From JADJPO01 sp963825645 (GTDB lineage Bacteria > Actinomycetota > Actinomycetes > Actinomycetales > Kineosporiaceae): 64,000 nt of DNA. The notes beneath the pieces were generated by a model, which worked only from the letters and a program-made list of their open reading frames with translations, made no database searches and was not told where the DNA came from. The stretch's first letter is position 1; each line of letters begins with the position of its first letter. The translations under genes and the position numbers were made by a program. The stretch lies in NCBI GenBank assembly GCA_963825645.1, contig CAWGTT010000008.1, positions 440,832 through 504,831 on the forward strand, given 5' to 3'. Of this stretch, positions 44,791 to 55,854 are shown piece by piece.

Positions 44791-45088
44791 GACCAAGGAA
44801 TTCTACGAGGCGTTCGTCCCGGCGGTGGAATCGCAAATCAAGGAGGTGGGCAAGTTGCGAGTACTGTTCGTGATGAAAGACTTCCACGGCTGGACCGCCG
44901 GCACGCTGTGGGAGGACATCAAGTTCGACATGACCCACTGGAAAGACATCGAGCGCCTGGCGATCGTCGGCGAATCGAAATGGGAGGAAGGGATGGCCAT
45001 GTTCTGCAAGCCCTTCACTATGGCGAAAGTCAAATACTTCGACCACGAAAAGATTGCCGAGGCCCGCGAATGGCTGACAGGCGAGTAA
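44786..45088 (+). CDS. SpoIIAA/STAS-like protein (DUF3478), 5' end missing
   Basis: LTKEFYEAFVPAVESQIKEV, then LRVLFVMKDFHGWTAGTLWE and FDMTHWKDIERLAIVGESKW match the SpoIIAA-like STAS fold. The family begins about 15-20 residues earlier, so the start lies beyond the junction. Role unknown; the fold often binds lipids or partners. Confidence 0.75.
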   Translation, partial: KLTKEFYEAFVPAVESQIKEVGKLRVLFVMKDFHGWTAGTLWEDIKFDMTHWKDIERLAIVGESKWEEGMAMFCKPFTMAKVKYFDHEKIAEAREWLTGE

Positions 45089-45162
45089 TAGATAGTCAGT
45101 CTTCGATTCCGCCATCGCATACGCATTAGTATCCCCAGCACAGAATTTCGGAAAGGAACCGG

Positions 45163-46794
45163 ATGAAGTCGCTTAAGAATGTATCTCTCTCATTGACCAT
45201 GGCACTTGCTGTATTTGCGATCGCTGACGAGCAAGTCGGCCGCGCTCAAGAAACTGAACTCCCCCCGTTCATCACCACGCCCGATTCCGTCAAATCGCCC
45301 ATTGGCACGCTGGAATTCACCGACGGCGTACCGAGCGTGGAAACGGCCCAGCGCGTAAAGGACCACCTGACGCTCATCCGCGGCGTGAGCGTTTACAACA
45401 ACAGTTTCCGCGGCGCGTCGGCGCTGGCCATTGCCAAGGGACTGGAGAGTATCGGCGCCGAGGACAACAGTGTCGTCATCTTCTCCACGTTGATGGACGC
45501 CAACTCGCTGTTTCTGACGGCCAACTGCGACACCGTTTATTACATGGCGGTGATCGATCTGACGAAGGGGCCGATGGTCCTTGAGCAACCGCCGCTGGGC
45601 CTGGGCACCATCAACGACATGTGGTTCAGTTGGATCATCGACATCGGTCGCCCCGGCCCCGACCGCGGCGAGGGTGGCAAATACCTGATTGTGCCGCCCG
45701 GCTATGACGGTCCGCTGCCCGAAGGGGGCTATTTCATCGCGCATTCCAAAACGAATCGCGTGCTGTACGCCGCCCGGTCCTTTCTGGTGGACGAAAAGCC
45801 GGCACCAGCCGTCGAGAACATCAAGAAGAACCTGACGATTTATCCCTACACATCCGGCGGGTACGGCACCAGCATTGCCACGGCGCTGGAAGGCGAAGTG
45901 AAACTCGGCCAAAACCCGCCCGTTCCCGAAATGAAGTTCATCGAAGCCAGCGGCAAATCGTTTAACACGATTCCGCCCAGCAATTACGGCTTCTTCGAGA
46001 TGATCAACGAAAACGTGCAGCAGGAGCCGGCAACCAGTTACGACGTGGAACTGGCAGGTCAACTGGCCGCCATCGGCATCGTGCATGGCAAGCCTTTCAA
46101 GCCCGACGCGCGTACGCAGAAGATCCTTGCGGATGCTGCCGCCATCGGCAATGCGACGGGGCGCTGTTTGAACTGGCGCTATAGCGTTTCGCATCCTGAT
46201 TGGGCGTACTACCCGAAGTCGCAATGGGGCAACATGCTGTTCGAAGGGGGCGCGTTCTTTGAAACGCCGCCACCGGCCTTCACGAAAGAGGGCATGTTCA
46301 AGCCCTATCCGCCGACCGGTGTGCGCACGCTCGATTCGCGGACCGCGTTTTACTACGCGTACACGCTCGATTCGCCTGGCATGATCATGCGAATTCCGGG
46401 TGTCGGCTCGCAGTATTTGATGGCCTTCCTCGACGCTGCGGGCAATCCTTTCGACGGTGCGGAAACGTACAAGGTCACGCTGCCCAAGGGAATTCCCGCC
46501 CGGGCGTTCTGGTCGTTCACTTTGTACGACAACCAATCACGTTCGATGCTCGCCACGCCGCAGAAATATCCCCGCGCAGGCAGTCAAAGTTATCCGTCGC
46601 CTGCAGCAGAAACCGCAGCGGACGGATCGACGACCGTTTACTTCGGCCCCAAACAACCTGAAGGGGTTGCCCGTGGCAACTGGATTCAAACCGATCCGAA
46701 GAAAGGCTGGTTCACCATCCTGCGGCTGTACAGTCCGTTGCCGGCGTTCTTCGACAAGACCTGGCAGCCGAGCGAGATTGAATTGGTGAAGTAG
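45163..46794 (+). CDS. DUF1254/DUF1214 exported protein
   Basis: 543 residues, ATG 45163 after GGAAAGGAA. Signal peptide VSLSLTMALAVFAIADEQVG. DUF1254 part: NSVVIFSTLMDANSLFLTAN, CDTVYYMAVIDLTKGPMVLE; DUF1214 part near the end: LMAFLDAAGNPFDGAETYKV and ARAFWSFTLYDNQSRSML. Such proteins are abundant in planctomycetes and unassigned in function. Intact frame, first of a DUF1254 cluster. Confidence 0.88.
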   Translation: MKSLKNVSLSLTMALAVFAIADEQVGRAQETELPPFITTPDSVKSPIGTLEFTDGVPSVETAQRVKDHLTLIRGVSVYNNSFRGASALAIAKGLESIGAEDNSVVIFSTLMDANSLFLTANCDTVYYMAVIDLTKGPMVLEQPPLGLGTINDMWFSWIIDIGRPGPDRGEGGKYLIVPPGYDGPLPEGGYFIAHSKTNRVLYAARSFLVDEKPAPAVENIKKNLTIYPYTSGGYGTSIATALEGEVKLGQNPPVPEMKFIEASGKSFNTIPPSNYGFFEMINENVQQEPATSYDVELAGQLAAIGIVHGKPFKPDARTQKILADAAAIGNATGRCLNWRYSVSHPDWAYYPKSQWGNMLFEGGAFFETPPPAFTKEGMFKPYPPTGVRTLDSRTAFYYAYTLDSPGMIMRIPGVGSQYLMAFLDAAGNPFDGAETYKVTLPKGIPARAFWSFTLYDNQSRSMLATPQKYPRAGSQSYPSPAAETAADGSTTVYFGPKQPEGVARGNWIQTDPKKGWFTILRLYSPLPAFFDKTWQPSEIELVK

Positions 46795-46980
46795 ACGACG
46801 TAACGGGAATGAGAATATCCCGCGAGTCGCGCTAATGAATGCGAATGGGTGGGAGATTGAGAAGCATCGCGAAATGCGGCTTCACCACCCCGGGGGGCGA
46901 TTGACATAAGCTAAACGCCGACAGACGATCAGCGAACAAAGAGACAATCACTCCCCTGAAACGGAATCGCAAGGAAAAGA

Positions 46981-49831
46981 ATGGTAAAGGCAACAACATC
47001 AAATTTTTTGCATGGCACATTGGCCGTGGCCGTGACTTTTGCATTGCTGGCAGGTTGCCGGCGCACGCAAGACGTTGTATCGGATGGTGAGAACCCCGAG
47101 CCAAATGCATCGGAAGAAAACACAGAGACCGCTGCCGTGACGCCGGCCGAGGCCCGGGCCATCGCCAAGGAAGCGGCCATTTACGGGTTTCCGGTCGTCG
47201 ATAGCTATCGCATCAACTACGACTACTTCTTCAATCCCGATAGCGCTGAATACAAGGGGCCACCGAATACGATCATCAACACGCCCCGCGTTTACACCCC
47301 CGCGGACACCGCGATTCAAACCCCCAACTCCGACACGCCTTACTCCTGGCTTGGGGTCGATCTCCGCACAGAACCCTTAGTATTGAGCGTGCCGGAAATC
47401 GAAAAGAATCGCTACTACTCGCTGCAATTCATCGATGCCTACACGTTCAACTTCGCTTATGCCGGCAGTCGGACGACCGGCAACGGCGCGGGCAACATCC
47501 TGCTCGCGGGTCCGAAGTGGAAGGGGGAAACGCCCGAAGGCATCGAAGAAGTCATCCATTGCGAGACCGAACTGGCAATGGTGGTTTACCGCACGCAGTT
47601 ATTCGATCCCGCGGACCTCGACAATGTCAAGAAGGTTCAGGCGGGCTACAAGGTGCAGCCGCTCAGCCAATTCCTCGGCCGATCCGCGCCGCCGCCGGCG
47701 CCGACGATCGACTACATCAAACCTTGCACGCCGGAAGAAGAGCGAAAGTCGCTGAAGCAGTTCGAAGTATTGAACTTCGTCCTGCAGTTCTGTCCGACTG
47801 TGCCTTCGGAAGTCGAACTGATGGAGCGCTTCGCGAAGATCGGCATCGGCGCGGGGAAGGACTTCGATGCCGAAAAGTTTTCACCCGAAGTGAAGAAGGC
47901 AATCGAAGAAGGCGTTGCCGATGCCTGGCTCGCTTTCGACGGAATGGTCAAGGAGTTCGACGCCGGCAAGGTGACTTCCGGCGACGTCTTCGGCACCCGT
48001 GAGTACCTGAAGAACAACTATCTATATCGCATGGGCGCTGCTGCCTTGGGCATCTATGGCAATTCTAAGCAAGAGGCGATGTATCCGGTCTACCGCATCG
48101 ACGCGGAAGGCAATCCGCTGACGGGCGCTAACCGGTACACCTTGCATTTTGCCGAAGGTGAGTTGCCGCCGGTCCATGCGTTTTGGTCGCTGACGATGTA
48201 TGAACTTCCCAAGAGCTTGCTGGTCGCCAATCCGATCAACCGCTACCTGATCAATTCGCCGATGCTGCCGGAACTGAAAAAGGATGCTGACGGCGGGCTG
48301 ACGCTCTACATTCAGAATGAGTCCCCGGGGAAAGACCTGGAGTCCAACTGGCTCCCCGCGCCGAAGGGGCCGTTCGCGATGTACATGCGACTCTATTGGC
48401 CGGCGGAAGCGGCCCTGGACGGCAGTTGGAAAGTCGCCTCCGCTCGAGATTGCGAAAGCAGACACCGCCGCAGCCAACGACGATGCACTGAGCGCCCAAG
48501 AAATTCAATCCATCGCCGAGGAAGGGTTCATCTACGGCCTGCCGATCGTGATGAATTACGCGGTGATGTACGAATACGCCGTGGACAAGGACTCGGGCCA
48601 ATACAAGGCGCCGTTCAATCAGATCATGAACGAAGCCCGCGTCTTCACTTACAAGGATACCGCGGTCGTCACCCCCAACAGCGATACGCCTTATTCGTTC
48701 CTGTGGATGGACCTACGGGCCGAGCCGATGGTCTTGTCGGTTCCCGCAGTGGAAAAAGATCGCTACTACGCGGTGCAACTCGAAGACGGCAACACGTTCA
48801 ACTACGGCTACATCGGCAGCCGGGCTACCGGCAACGAGGCGTGCGATTACCTGGTGGTCGGCCCCGATTGGAAAGGGGAAACGCCCGATGGGATCAAGAA
48901 GGTGTTTCATTCCACGACGCAGTTCTCCATCGCGGGCTATCGCACGCAGCTGTTCAATGCCGATGACATGCCGAACGTCATCAAGGTGCAGGCCGGATAC
49001 AAGGCCCAGCCCCTTTCCGCCTACCTGAATCAGCCTGCCCCAAAAGCGGCGCCGGCGGTTGACTTTCCGAAGATCGACAAGGAATTGGCCGAGACGAATT
49101 TCTTCGACTATCTCGCTTTCTCTTTGCAGTTTGCTCCCGCCGGGCCTGAAGAAAAGGAGATTCGGGCCCAACTTGCCAGGATCGGCGTTGTCGCCGGTGA
49201 GAAGTTTGACATCGAGAAGTTATCGCCCGAGCAAAAGCAAGCATTGGCTGCCGGCATGAAAGCAGGCGTCGCCAAGATCGACAACTATCTCGCCACGCAA
49301 CTCAAGCAAGTCAACGGCTGGAAGATTTCGTCCTACTTCGGCGACCGGGAATTTTTTGACGGCAATTGGTTGCTCCGCGCCGCCGGCGCCAAGGCGGGAA
49401 TTTATGGCAATGACTCGATCGAGGCGACCTACCCGCTCACGCGGAGCGACGCTGACGGCGAGCCGCTCGACGGCAGCAAACACAATTACACGCTGACCTT
49501 CGCCAAAGACGAATTGCCGCCGGTCAACGCCTTCTGGTCGGTGACCATGTACGACGGGAAAACGCAGCTGCTGATCGAGAACCCGATCAACCGCTATCTG
49601 ATCAACTCGCCGATGTTGCCCGACTTGAAGAAGAACGACGACGGCTCGTTGACGCTCTACATCCAACACGAATCGCCCGGGGCGGAGAAGGAGTCGAACT
49701 GGCTCCCTGCGCCGGACGGACCGATCTACCTGGCGATGCGTCTCTATTGGCCGAAGACTGAGGCCCCTTCCGTCCTACCGCCCGGCGAAGGCACTTGGCA
49801 ACCGCCCGGTATCGTGAAGGCGCCGGAGTAA
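46981..49831 (+). CDS. Tandem double DUF1254/DUF1214 lipoprotein, one frameshift
   Basis: ATG 46981 begins with a lipobox (FALLAGCRRTQD). Two complete DUF1254-DUF1214 units follow: unit 1 with AIQTPNSDTPYSWLGVDLRT and ANPINRYLINSPMLPELKK; unit 2 with AVVTPNSDTPYSFLWMDLRA and ENPINRYLINSPMLPDLKK. Unit 2 has no start, ribosome site or signal peptide, and the linker DGSWKV / PPLEIAKADTAAANDDALSA is continuous once one extra C near 48436 is removed. The total length fits one insertion, giving about 949 residues. Likely an internal duplication making a two-domain protein. Confidence 0.75.
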
Positions 49832-49877
49832 AAATTTCGCGCTTCCCATTTCCTTATCGCGGAGATTGACAACCATA

Positions 49878-50486
49878 ATGAACACGAAAACGCTGGCACT
49901 ATTCGCCACAATCGCGGCGCTGGCCATCATTGCAAGCACGGCCCATGCACAGTATTACCCGCAACCAAGCGGCGGTGGCGGCGCGCAAGCATCGCAGGGG
50001 CCGGTGATTCAGATTCACCATCATCACTATTACTATCAACCGGCGGGTGGGCTTTCGCCATTGATTGCGCAACAAGGCGACCCCGCCATGGCCGGCGGCG
50101 CGGGATATCTGGGCGCTCGCCCCGATGGCGGCGCGGCACCGACCGACTTCGGCGGAAGCTGGGGCGGCATTGGTTTGTACGGCTATCTCGGCCAACAGGG
50201 GCAACAAAGCGGGTTGATCGTCAGCCGCGTCGACGCCAACTCGCCTGCCGGCCAAATCGGTCTGATCGCCGGCGACATCATTCTGGAAATCAACGACCAG
50301 GACATTAACGACATGACGACCCGCCAGCTGCAAGTCCTGTTTCTCAGCCTCACGACAGAATTGAAAGAGGCGGTTACCATGCAGGTCTGGAATTCGCACA
50401 CCCGGCGAACCAGCACGTTGAAAGCGGTGTTCGAAGACAAAGCGGTCGAAGGCTTCGACGACGGCGAGGTGTCGGACGATCCGTAA
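49878..50486 (+). CDS. Exported PDZ-domain protein
   Basis: ATG 49878, signal peptide (ALFATIAALAIIASTAHAQ), a His/Tyr-rich segment (QIHHHHYYYQPAGGL) that could bind metal, then a PDZ domain: GLIVSRVDANSPAGQIGLIA, GDIILEINDQDINDM. 202 residues, no protease domain. PDZ domains bind C-terminal peptides. Confidence 0.75.
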   Translation: MNTKTLALFATIAALAIIASTAHAQYYPQPSGGGGAQASQGPVIQIHHHHYYYQPAGGLSPLIAQQGDPAMAGGAGYLGARPDGGAAPTDFGGSWGGIGLYGYLGQQGQQSGLIVSRVDANSPAGQIGLIAGDIILEINDQDINDMTTRQLQVLFLSLTTELKEAVTMQVWNSHTRRTSTLKAVFEDKAVEGFDDGEVSDDP

Positions 50487-50537
50487 CCGAACAGGCGTGG
50501 TTGTGGGCGGAACAGAATTGATTAGAACAGGCAATGC

Positions 50538-50741
50538 ATGAACAAGCACGATCACAAACACGGTCACGAACACAAACATCATTCCGGCCACGCCACGAAG
50601 AAGCCGCCGCACAAGGACTGGCGGCTGTGGGCTGTGGTCGGCTTGATGCTGGCGGCCATCGCAGGTTACGTCTTGACGATGAATGAATCGATCATTCCCG
50701 GCAGAAGCAGCGAAGAGCCGGAAGTGCCTGCCGCGCCGTAG
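50538..50741 (+). CDS. His-rich single-pass membrane peptide
   Basis: 67 residues. The N-terminus is a metal-binding-like run (HDHKHGHEHKHHSGHA), followed by one helix (AVVGLMLAAIAGYVLTM) and an acidic tail. Similar small His-rich membrane proteins accompany metal-handling genes; no regulator is seen here. It lies between the PDZ protein and the sulfatase. Confidence 0.6.
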   Translation: MNKHDHKHGHEHKHHSGHATKKPPHKDWRLWAVVGLMLAAIAGYVLTMNESIIPGRSSEEPEVPAAP

Positions 50742-50800
50742 GGCGACGAGTTTACATTGATCAGAGGTGTACTTTACTACGCACGGAAACGGAGAAAATC

Positions 50801-53497
50801 ATGACGCAACCGCGCCGACATTTTTGGAACACCTCCTGGTGCCTGACATCTCTGGCGATCGCACTGCTGGTCAGCGCGGCCGGTTGTCCCCGCCCGGCGG
50901 CCCAGACAACAACGACCACCAACACCAACGGCAAAGTGAACGATGAGGCACCAGCCCATCCGGAAGAGGCCGCCGTCTCAACCGACACGGCGAAGGTCAC
51001 TGTCACGGGCGAGCTGGGCAGCCCTGCCGCGACGACAACGATTCCGGGTAACCAGCTTCCGGCGCCCGCGCCGAAATTCGGCGGCGTGATCGAAGACAAC
51101 GCGATGCAATCGAAAGAATGGTGGCCGCCGCGTGTGGTGCCGCCGAAGGATGCGCCGAACATCCTGCTCATCCTGACCGATGACGCCGGTTTTGGCGTGC
51201 CCGGCACGTTCGGCGGCGTCGTTCCTACGCCGACGATGGACCGCGTGGCGAAAAACGGCTTGCGTTACAATCGAATCTTCTCCACTTCGTTGTGCTCGCC
51301 GACGCGTGCCGCACTGATCACCGGGCGCAACCACCACTCTGTCGGCTTCGGCGTCATCGCCGAACAGGCCACCGGATTTCCCGGCTATAACAGCGTCATC
51401 GGCGTCGACAATGCGACGATTGGGCGCATCCTGCGCGACAACGGTTATGCAACAAGCTGGTTCGGCAAGAACCACAACACGCCAACCTACGAAGCCAGTC
51501 AGGCCGGGCCGTTCACGCAGTGGCCCACCGGCCTGGGCTTTGACTACTTCTACGGCTTCGTCGGCGGCGACGCGAACCAGTGGGGGCCGAACCTGTTCCG
51601 CAACACGACGCAAATCTACCCCTTCAACGAACACCAGAGCACCTTGGAAATGGATCGTTCGGATCCCAAGGCCGAGGTCTGGCCGGTAACCGGCGAAGAG
51701 AGCGATTGGAACTTGATCACGGCAATGGCCGATGACGCCATCGGATGGATGGACCGGATTCACCAATCCGATCCGTCGCAGCCGATCTTCCTTCACTACT
51801 GCCCCGGCGCGACGCACGCGCCGCACCACCCGACCAAAGAGTGGGTGGACAAGATCACCGAGATGCACCTGTTCGACGACGGCTACGAGAAGCTGCGCGA
51901 ACGGATCTTTGAGAACCAGAAGAAACTCGGCGTCATTCCCCCGGATTTGGAACTTACGCCCTGGCCGAAGGAAATCTTGACCCCTTGGGACGAACTCGCC
52001 CCCGAGGCGCAGAAGCTCTTCATCCGCCAGGCCAACGTGTTCGCCGCCTACGCTGCCTACAGCGACTACGAGATCGGTCGTGTGATTCAGCATTTCGAGG
52101 ACCTGGGCAAGCTCGACAACACGCTCATCATCTACCAGAACGGCGACAACGGCACCAGCGCCGAGGGGGGACCACTTGGCACGTTCAGCGAAGTCGCCTT
52201 CTTCAACGGCGTGGCCCCGCCGGTGGATGTACAGATGAAGTTTTACGAAGCCTGGGGCACGGAATTCGCCTACAACCATATGTCGGCTGGCTGGTCGTGG
52301 GCGTTTGACACGCCGTTCGACTGGTTCAAGCAGAACGCTTCGCGACTCGGCGGAACCGGCCAGAACATGGTGATTCAGTGGCCGGCGCGCATCAAGGATA
52401 AAGGGGGCATTCGGGATCAGTTCATGCATGTCATCGATCACGTGCCGACCATCCTGGAAGTCACCGGCATTCCCGCGCCGGAAGTCGTGGACGGCATCCA
52501 GCAGAAGCCGATCGAAGGAACCAGCTACGCTTACACCTTCGACAAGGAAAACGCCGACGCCCCTTCGCGGCACACGACGCAGTATTTCGAGATGATGGGC
52601 CAGTGGGCGATGTATCACGACGGCTGGCTGCTGAGCACCAAGGTCAACCGCGCGCCGTGGGACGCCTTCGGCGCGGCCAACCCTGACCCGCTTAACAACC
52701 AGGTGTTCCAGCTTTACGACCTACGTACGGACTGGAACCAGACCAACGACATCGCCGCCGATCACCCCGACAAGGTCAAGGAACTGCGGGCGCTGTTTTT
52801 GGAAGAGGCCAAGAAGTATCAGGTTCTTCCGTTGAACGCATCCGTGGGCGCCCGCGTGGCGGCGGCACGCCCCAGCTTGACGGCGGGCCGCAACACGCTC
52901 GTCTACACGCAGCCCATGACGGGACTGCCGCAGGGCGATGCGCCGTATCTACTCGACACCTCGTACACCATCACCGCGGACATCACCGTTCCCGAAGGGG
53001 GCGCCGAGGGGATGATTGTCACCTCCGGCGGGCGATTCGCAGGCTTCGGCTTCTACCTGCTCAAGGGCAAGACGGTGTTCTGCTGGAACCTGCTGGATCT
53101 GGAGCGAATCAAATGGGAAGGCCCGGAGGCACTCGCGCCGGGTCAGCACACGCTGGAGTTTGACTTCAAGTATGACGGCGTCGGACTGGGCACGATGGCC
53201 TACAACAACTTCTCGGGCATCGGCAAAGGGGGAACCGGCACGCTCAAAGTAGACGGCAAGGTGGTCGCGACGAAGGAGATGGAAAAGACAATCCCAATCA
53301 TCCTGCAATGGGACGAGAGTTTCGACCTCGGCTCCGACACGATCACCGGCGTGGACGACGCGGACTACAATCCGCCGTTCCCGCTCACCGCCGACTTCAA
53401 CAAGCTGACGATCACCATCGACCGCCCGCAACTCTCGCCCGAGGAGATCAAGAAGCTCGAAGACGGCTTGAAGAAACTGGAAGCCGGGCGGGAGTAG
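50801..53497 (+). CDS. Large lipoprotein arylsulfatase
   Basis: 898 residues, ATG 50801 with a lipobox (LLVSAAGCPRP). Metal-binding start NILLILTDDAGFGVPGTFGG, formylglycine motif FSTSLCSPTRAALITGR, later YQNGDNGTSAEGGPLGTFSE. After the catalytic core (to about residue 690) there is a beta-rich C-terminal domain (PQGDAPYLLDTSYTITADIT) resembling a concanavalin/LamG fold. Family: arylsulfatase A-like. Planctomycetes carry many such enzymes for sulfated polysaccharides. No indels: one of the longest intact genes here. Confidence 0.93.
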   Translation: MTQPRRHFWNTSWCLTSLAIALLVSAAGCPRPAAQTTTTTNTNGKVNDEAPAHPEEAAVSTDTAKVTVTGELGSPAATTTIPGNQLPAPAPKFGGVIEDNAMQSKEWWPPRVVPPKDAPNILLILTDDAGFGVPGTFGGVVPTPTMDRVAKNGLRYNRIFSTSLCSPTRAALITGRNHHSVGFGVIAEQATGFPGYNSVIGVDNATIGRILRDNGYATSWFGKNHNTPTYEASQAGPFTQWPTGLGFDYFYGFVGGDANQWGPNLFRNTTQIYPFNEHQSTLEMDRSDPKAEVWPVTGEESDWNLITAMADDAIGWMDRIHQSDPSQPIFLHYCPGATHAPHHPTKEWVDKITEMHLFDDGYEKLRERIFENQKKLGVIPPDLELTPWPKEILTPWDELAPEAQKLFIRQANVFAAYAAYSDYEIGRVIQHFEDLGKLDNTLIIYQNGDNGTSAEGGPLGTFSEVAFFNGVAPPVDVQMKFYEAWGTEFAYNHMSAGWSWAFDTPFDWFKQNASRLGGTGQNMVIQWPARIKDKGGIRDQFMHVIDHVPTILEVTGIPAPEVVDGIQQKPIEGTSYAYTFDKENADAPSRHTTQYFEMMGQWAMYHDGWLLSTKVNRAPWDAFGAANPDPLNNQVFQLYDLRTDWNQTNDIAADHPDKVKELRALFLEEAKKYQVLPLNASVGARVAAARPSLTAGRNTLVYTQPMTGLPQGDAPYLLDTSYTITADITVPEGGAEGMIVTSGGRFAGFGFYLLKGKTVFCWNLLDLERIKWEGPEALAPGQHTLEFDFKYDGVGLGTMAYNNFSGIGKGGTGTLKVDGKVVATKEMEKTIPIILQWDESFDLGSDTITGVDDADYNPPFPLTADFNKLTITIDRPQLSPEEIKKLEDGLKKLEAGRE

Positions 53498-53506
53498 ATT
53501 GCCTTC

Positions 53507-53936
53507 GTGGTGAAAGTCGCAGGCGGCCGACCCATGTTCGGTGTGAGAGGAGAGGGAAAGACAAACTTCCGCGACGGCGGCGATTTGTCTAACCTTCGCT
53601 CGCACGCGACTCGCCATTGGAACAAGGCATTGTATCAACCTCCTCCCGCTGCCGATTTCTCAGTGCTGGTGGTGAGTGACAATCCGGCGATCCGCAGGGC
53701 GATGCGGATTGTACTTGGGGCGGCGGGCATCGAGCAATTGGAGGAAGCGGCCCCGGCGGTCGAACCGATGGGCTTGATCGGTTCGCAGCCGATCGATGTG
53801 GTGTTGCTGGAGATTCGGCCGCGGGACGACGGCGCTTTCGCGCCTCTTGCAGTTCCCGGCCAATCCGGTGCAAAATGGTCAGAGGTAATTGTGAAACCAA
53901 TTCGGCAGCGTCGTAAGCCGTTGCCACACAACGCTT
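53507..53936 (+). pseudogene. Receiver-like fragment next to the tRNA
   Basis: FSVLVVSDNPAIRRAMRIVL then IDVVLLEIRPRDDGAFAPL resembles a response-regulator receiver with the phosphorylated Asp position replaced (LLEIRP). The frame runs into the tRNA gene and ends within it, so the native C-terminus is gone. Weak evidence. Confidence 0.35.
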
Positions 53937-54018
53937 GGGGATGTGGCGGAACTGGCAGACGCGCTAGATTTAGGATCTAGTTCCGAAAGGAGTGCAGGTT
54001 CGATTCCTGTCATCCCCA
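53937..54018 (+). tRNA. tRNA-Leu (anticodon TAG)
   Basis: Acceptor stem GGGGATG pairs with CATCCCC (54011-54017). The anticodon arm CTAGA-TTTAGGA-TCTAG reads TAG (decodes CUA). A class II variable arm (TTCCGAAAGGA) and T-arm GCAGG-TTCGATT-CCTGT follow. Its 3' end borders the integrase, so it is the likely attachment site of the element. Confidence 0.93.
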
Positions 54019-55303
54019 CCTGATGATTCGTACACCATCGCAAGGTGTGGCAAACCTCGGCAAATGTCGGGGTTTGTTGTTTGCCGAGCTTCCGAGTCCT
54101 GCGAAGTCTTTCCGTCCGAATCTGCACCGGATTTTGCACCGCCTTCACTGCTGGCCTTCTCCGTGGCCCCTCTCTGGAAGTGCTCATCGGTGACTTGGGT
54201 GTATTCCGCTTGGCGACTCGGTCTTCGTGTCCCAACCATGCTTCGCAGACGTGAACGGGGTACGTCTCTCACGCAACTCAGTGTCTCGCGTCGCCCGCAG
54301 CGCCACGGAGAGGTTCTCCCATTGTTCGCTGCCAGCGGCCCGTATCGCCGTTAGGAGAGGCTTTCGCAGTGCGGACACCTGTCAACCTCTTGAAGCATCG
54401 GCAGCACGTACGTGGCACCCTCTGGGGCTGCGTCCCACGCATCCTGGAACGGTTGCACCAATTCCGGGAATATCGGAATCACACGGCGCTCGTGGCCTTC
54501 GTGGTGTTCTGTCTTGGGGCGTGAATCGTCATCCGCATTTGTTCCCAGTCGACGTCCGTCCACGTCAGCTTGGCCGGTTCGCTTGGCATTCGCATTCCGC
54601 CCCAACGTGCCAAGGCAAACAGCAGCCGCCATCTGCCAGTCCGGGCAGATGCTCCGATGATGCTGCGGGCGAGTTCAGCATCGACGAACGCCTTTTGCTT
54701 CGGCTTGGGTAGCGATGTTGGTATCCGCTTGGAATTGAACGGATTGCGTTCAATCAGACGCAACCGCACGGCATGCTCGAAGAATTGCCGGGCGCAGCGG
54801 AGGCGTTGCGGATCGTCGATTCGGAAAGTTTACGCCGCGACTTTACCCGGCTGTTGTGTCGTGTCAGCAGGTGCGTCCGCCATCCGATGGCGTGGCCTTC
54901 GGTGATGGTTCGTATGGGCGTATTTTCACCGAAGTGTTCCAGCAGCAACCGCTGGCACTGTTTCCAAGTCGTCCTGGTCGCAGGCTTGACGGTGGGGGAT
55001 TGCTGTTCGATGTAATCGGCGATGAACTTGCCCAACATCGCCGTCTGCCGATGATGCGTCAGTCCCACGTCCGCCAATTTGTTCGCCAGTGTATCGTCGA
55101 TGCTGCGCAGCCACTTCGCCGTGTCGTCGTCCACGGCATGGTCAGCGAGGTTCGCCGCGAGCTTGATATGCTCGAACGCGCCCTTTCACTTCGCGGGCCG
55201 TTTTCATAGAGACTTTGCCCAGCCGCATGCTCTTGCGTCGCCCGTCGCCGGTCTTGAACTGGATGGTTTTCCGCCCGTTAGATTCTCTGCTGATGCTCGC
55301 CAT
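53970..55303 (-). pseudogene. Tyrosine recombinase/integrase, several frameshifts
   Basis: From ATG 55303: MASISRESNGRKTIQFKTGD is the N-terminal DNA-binding part; DDDTAKWLRSIDDTLANKLA and IADYIEQQSPTVKPATRT the core-binding part; FALARWGGMRMPSEPAKLTW carries catalytic Arg I; NLSVALRATRDTEL the second Arg; EYTQVTDEHFQRGATEKASS the terminal Tyr region. These lie in several frames, so it is inactive as read, or sequencing errors mask a functional gene. It sits against tRNA-Leu, as integrases of tRNA-targeted elements do. Confidence 0.8.
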
Positions 55304-55305
55304 TG

Positions 55306-55540
55306 CTACTTGCCTTTCTTCGTTGGTCGCTTCGGTGCTTCGGTGGTCAGCCACAACCCCAGACACTCGCCGATCTTGTCGATGGCATCGGGCGGCCAGT
55401 CCGCCCTTGCCGTTCACGAATCGGGACAACGTCGAGCCTCCGCAACACCGGTTTCCTTCCATATGGCGGTAGCGGGTCTTGTCGGCGGTCAGAATCGCCT
55501 GCCGTAGTTGCTCGGTGATGGATATGTACTTTTTCGCCAT
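55306..55540 (-). CDS. XRE-like HTH protein, frameshifted
   Basis: Starts MAKKYISITEQLRQAILTAD at 55540. Correcting three small shifts gives an HTH with LSRFVNGKGGL and a tail ending near 55306. Similar short XRE proteins precede integrases in planctomycete elements. Probably the element's repressor. Confidence 0.6.
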
Positions 55541-55854
55541 GATGGGGAATCCTATCGCTTACTTGTTCGGTGAGTCAAGCCTGTATCTTGGATATTTTTC
55601 AATTTCGCAATGAGTCGCAAGGAACGGGAAATCGCACAGGACGCATTCTGAGAGCAGTTTGCGCCGGATGAGTGCCGAACGTCGCATGAGTTGCAAACTC
55701 GCCAGCACAACCCCTCTCCGCTTGTCGAGCGTGATATTTGCGGCAGTTGGCAGTAATGGTTGTCGGCGTTTCATCTTTTATTTTTCATCTGTGGTGGCGG
55801 CGGGGGCAGCAGCCAAGGGCACCAGTAGTATTAGTACCCTATTAAGGGGTACTA

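Noticed and set aside
45190..46536. A 448-residue minus-strand frame
   Set aside because: Antisense to the DUF1254/DUF1214 protein, which has a signal peptide and domain motifs.
50978..52618. A 546-residue minus-strand frame
   Set aside because: Antisense to the arylsulfatase; no motif.
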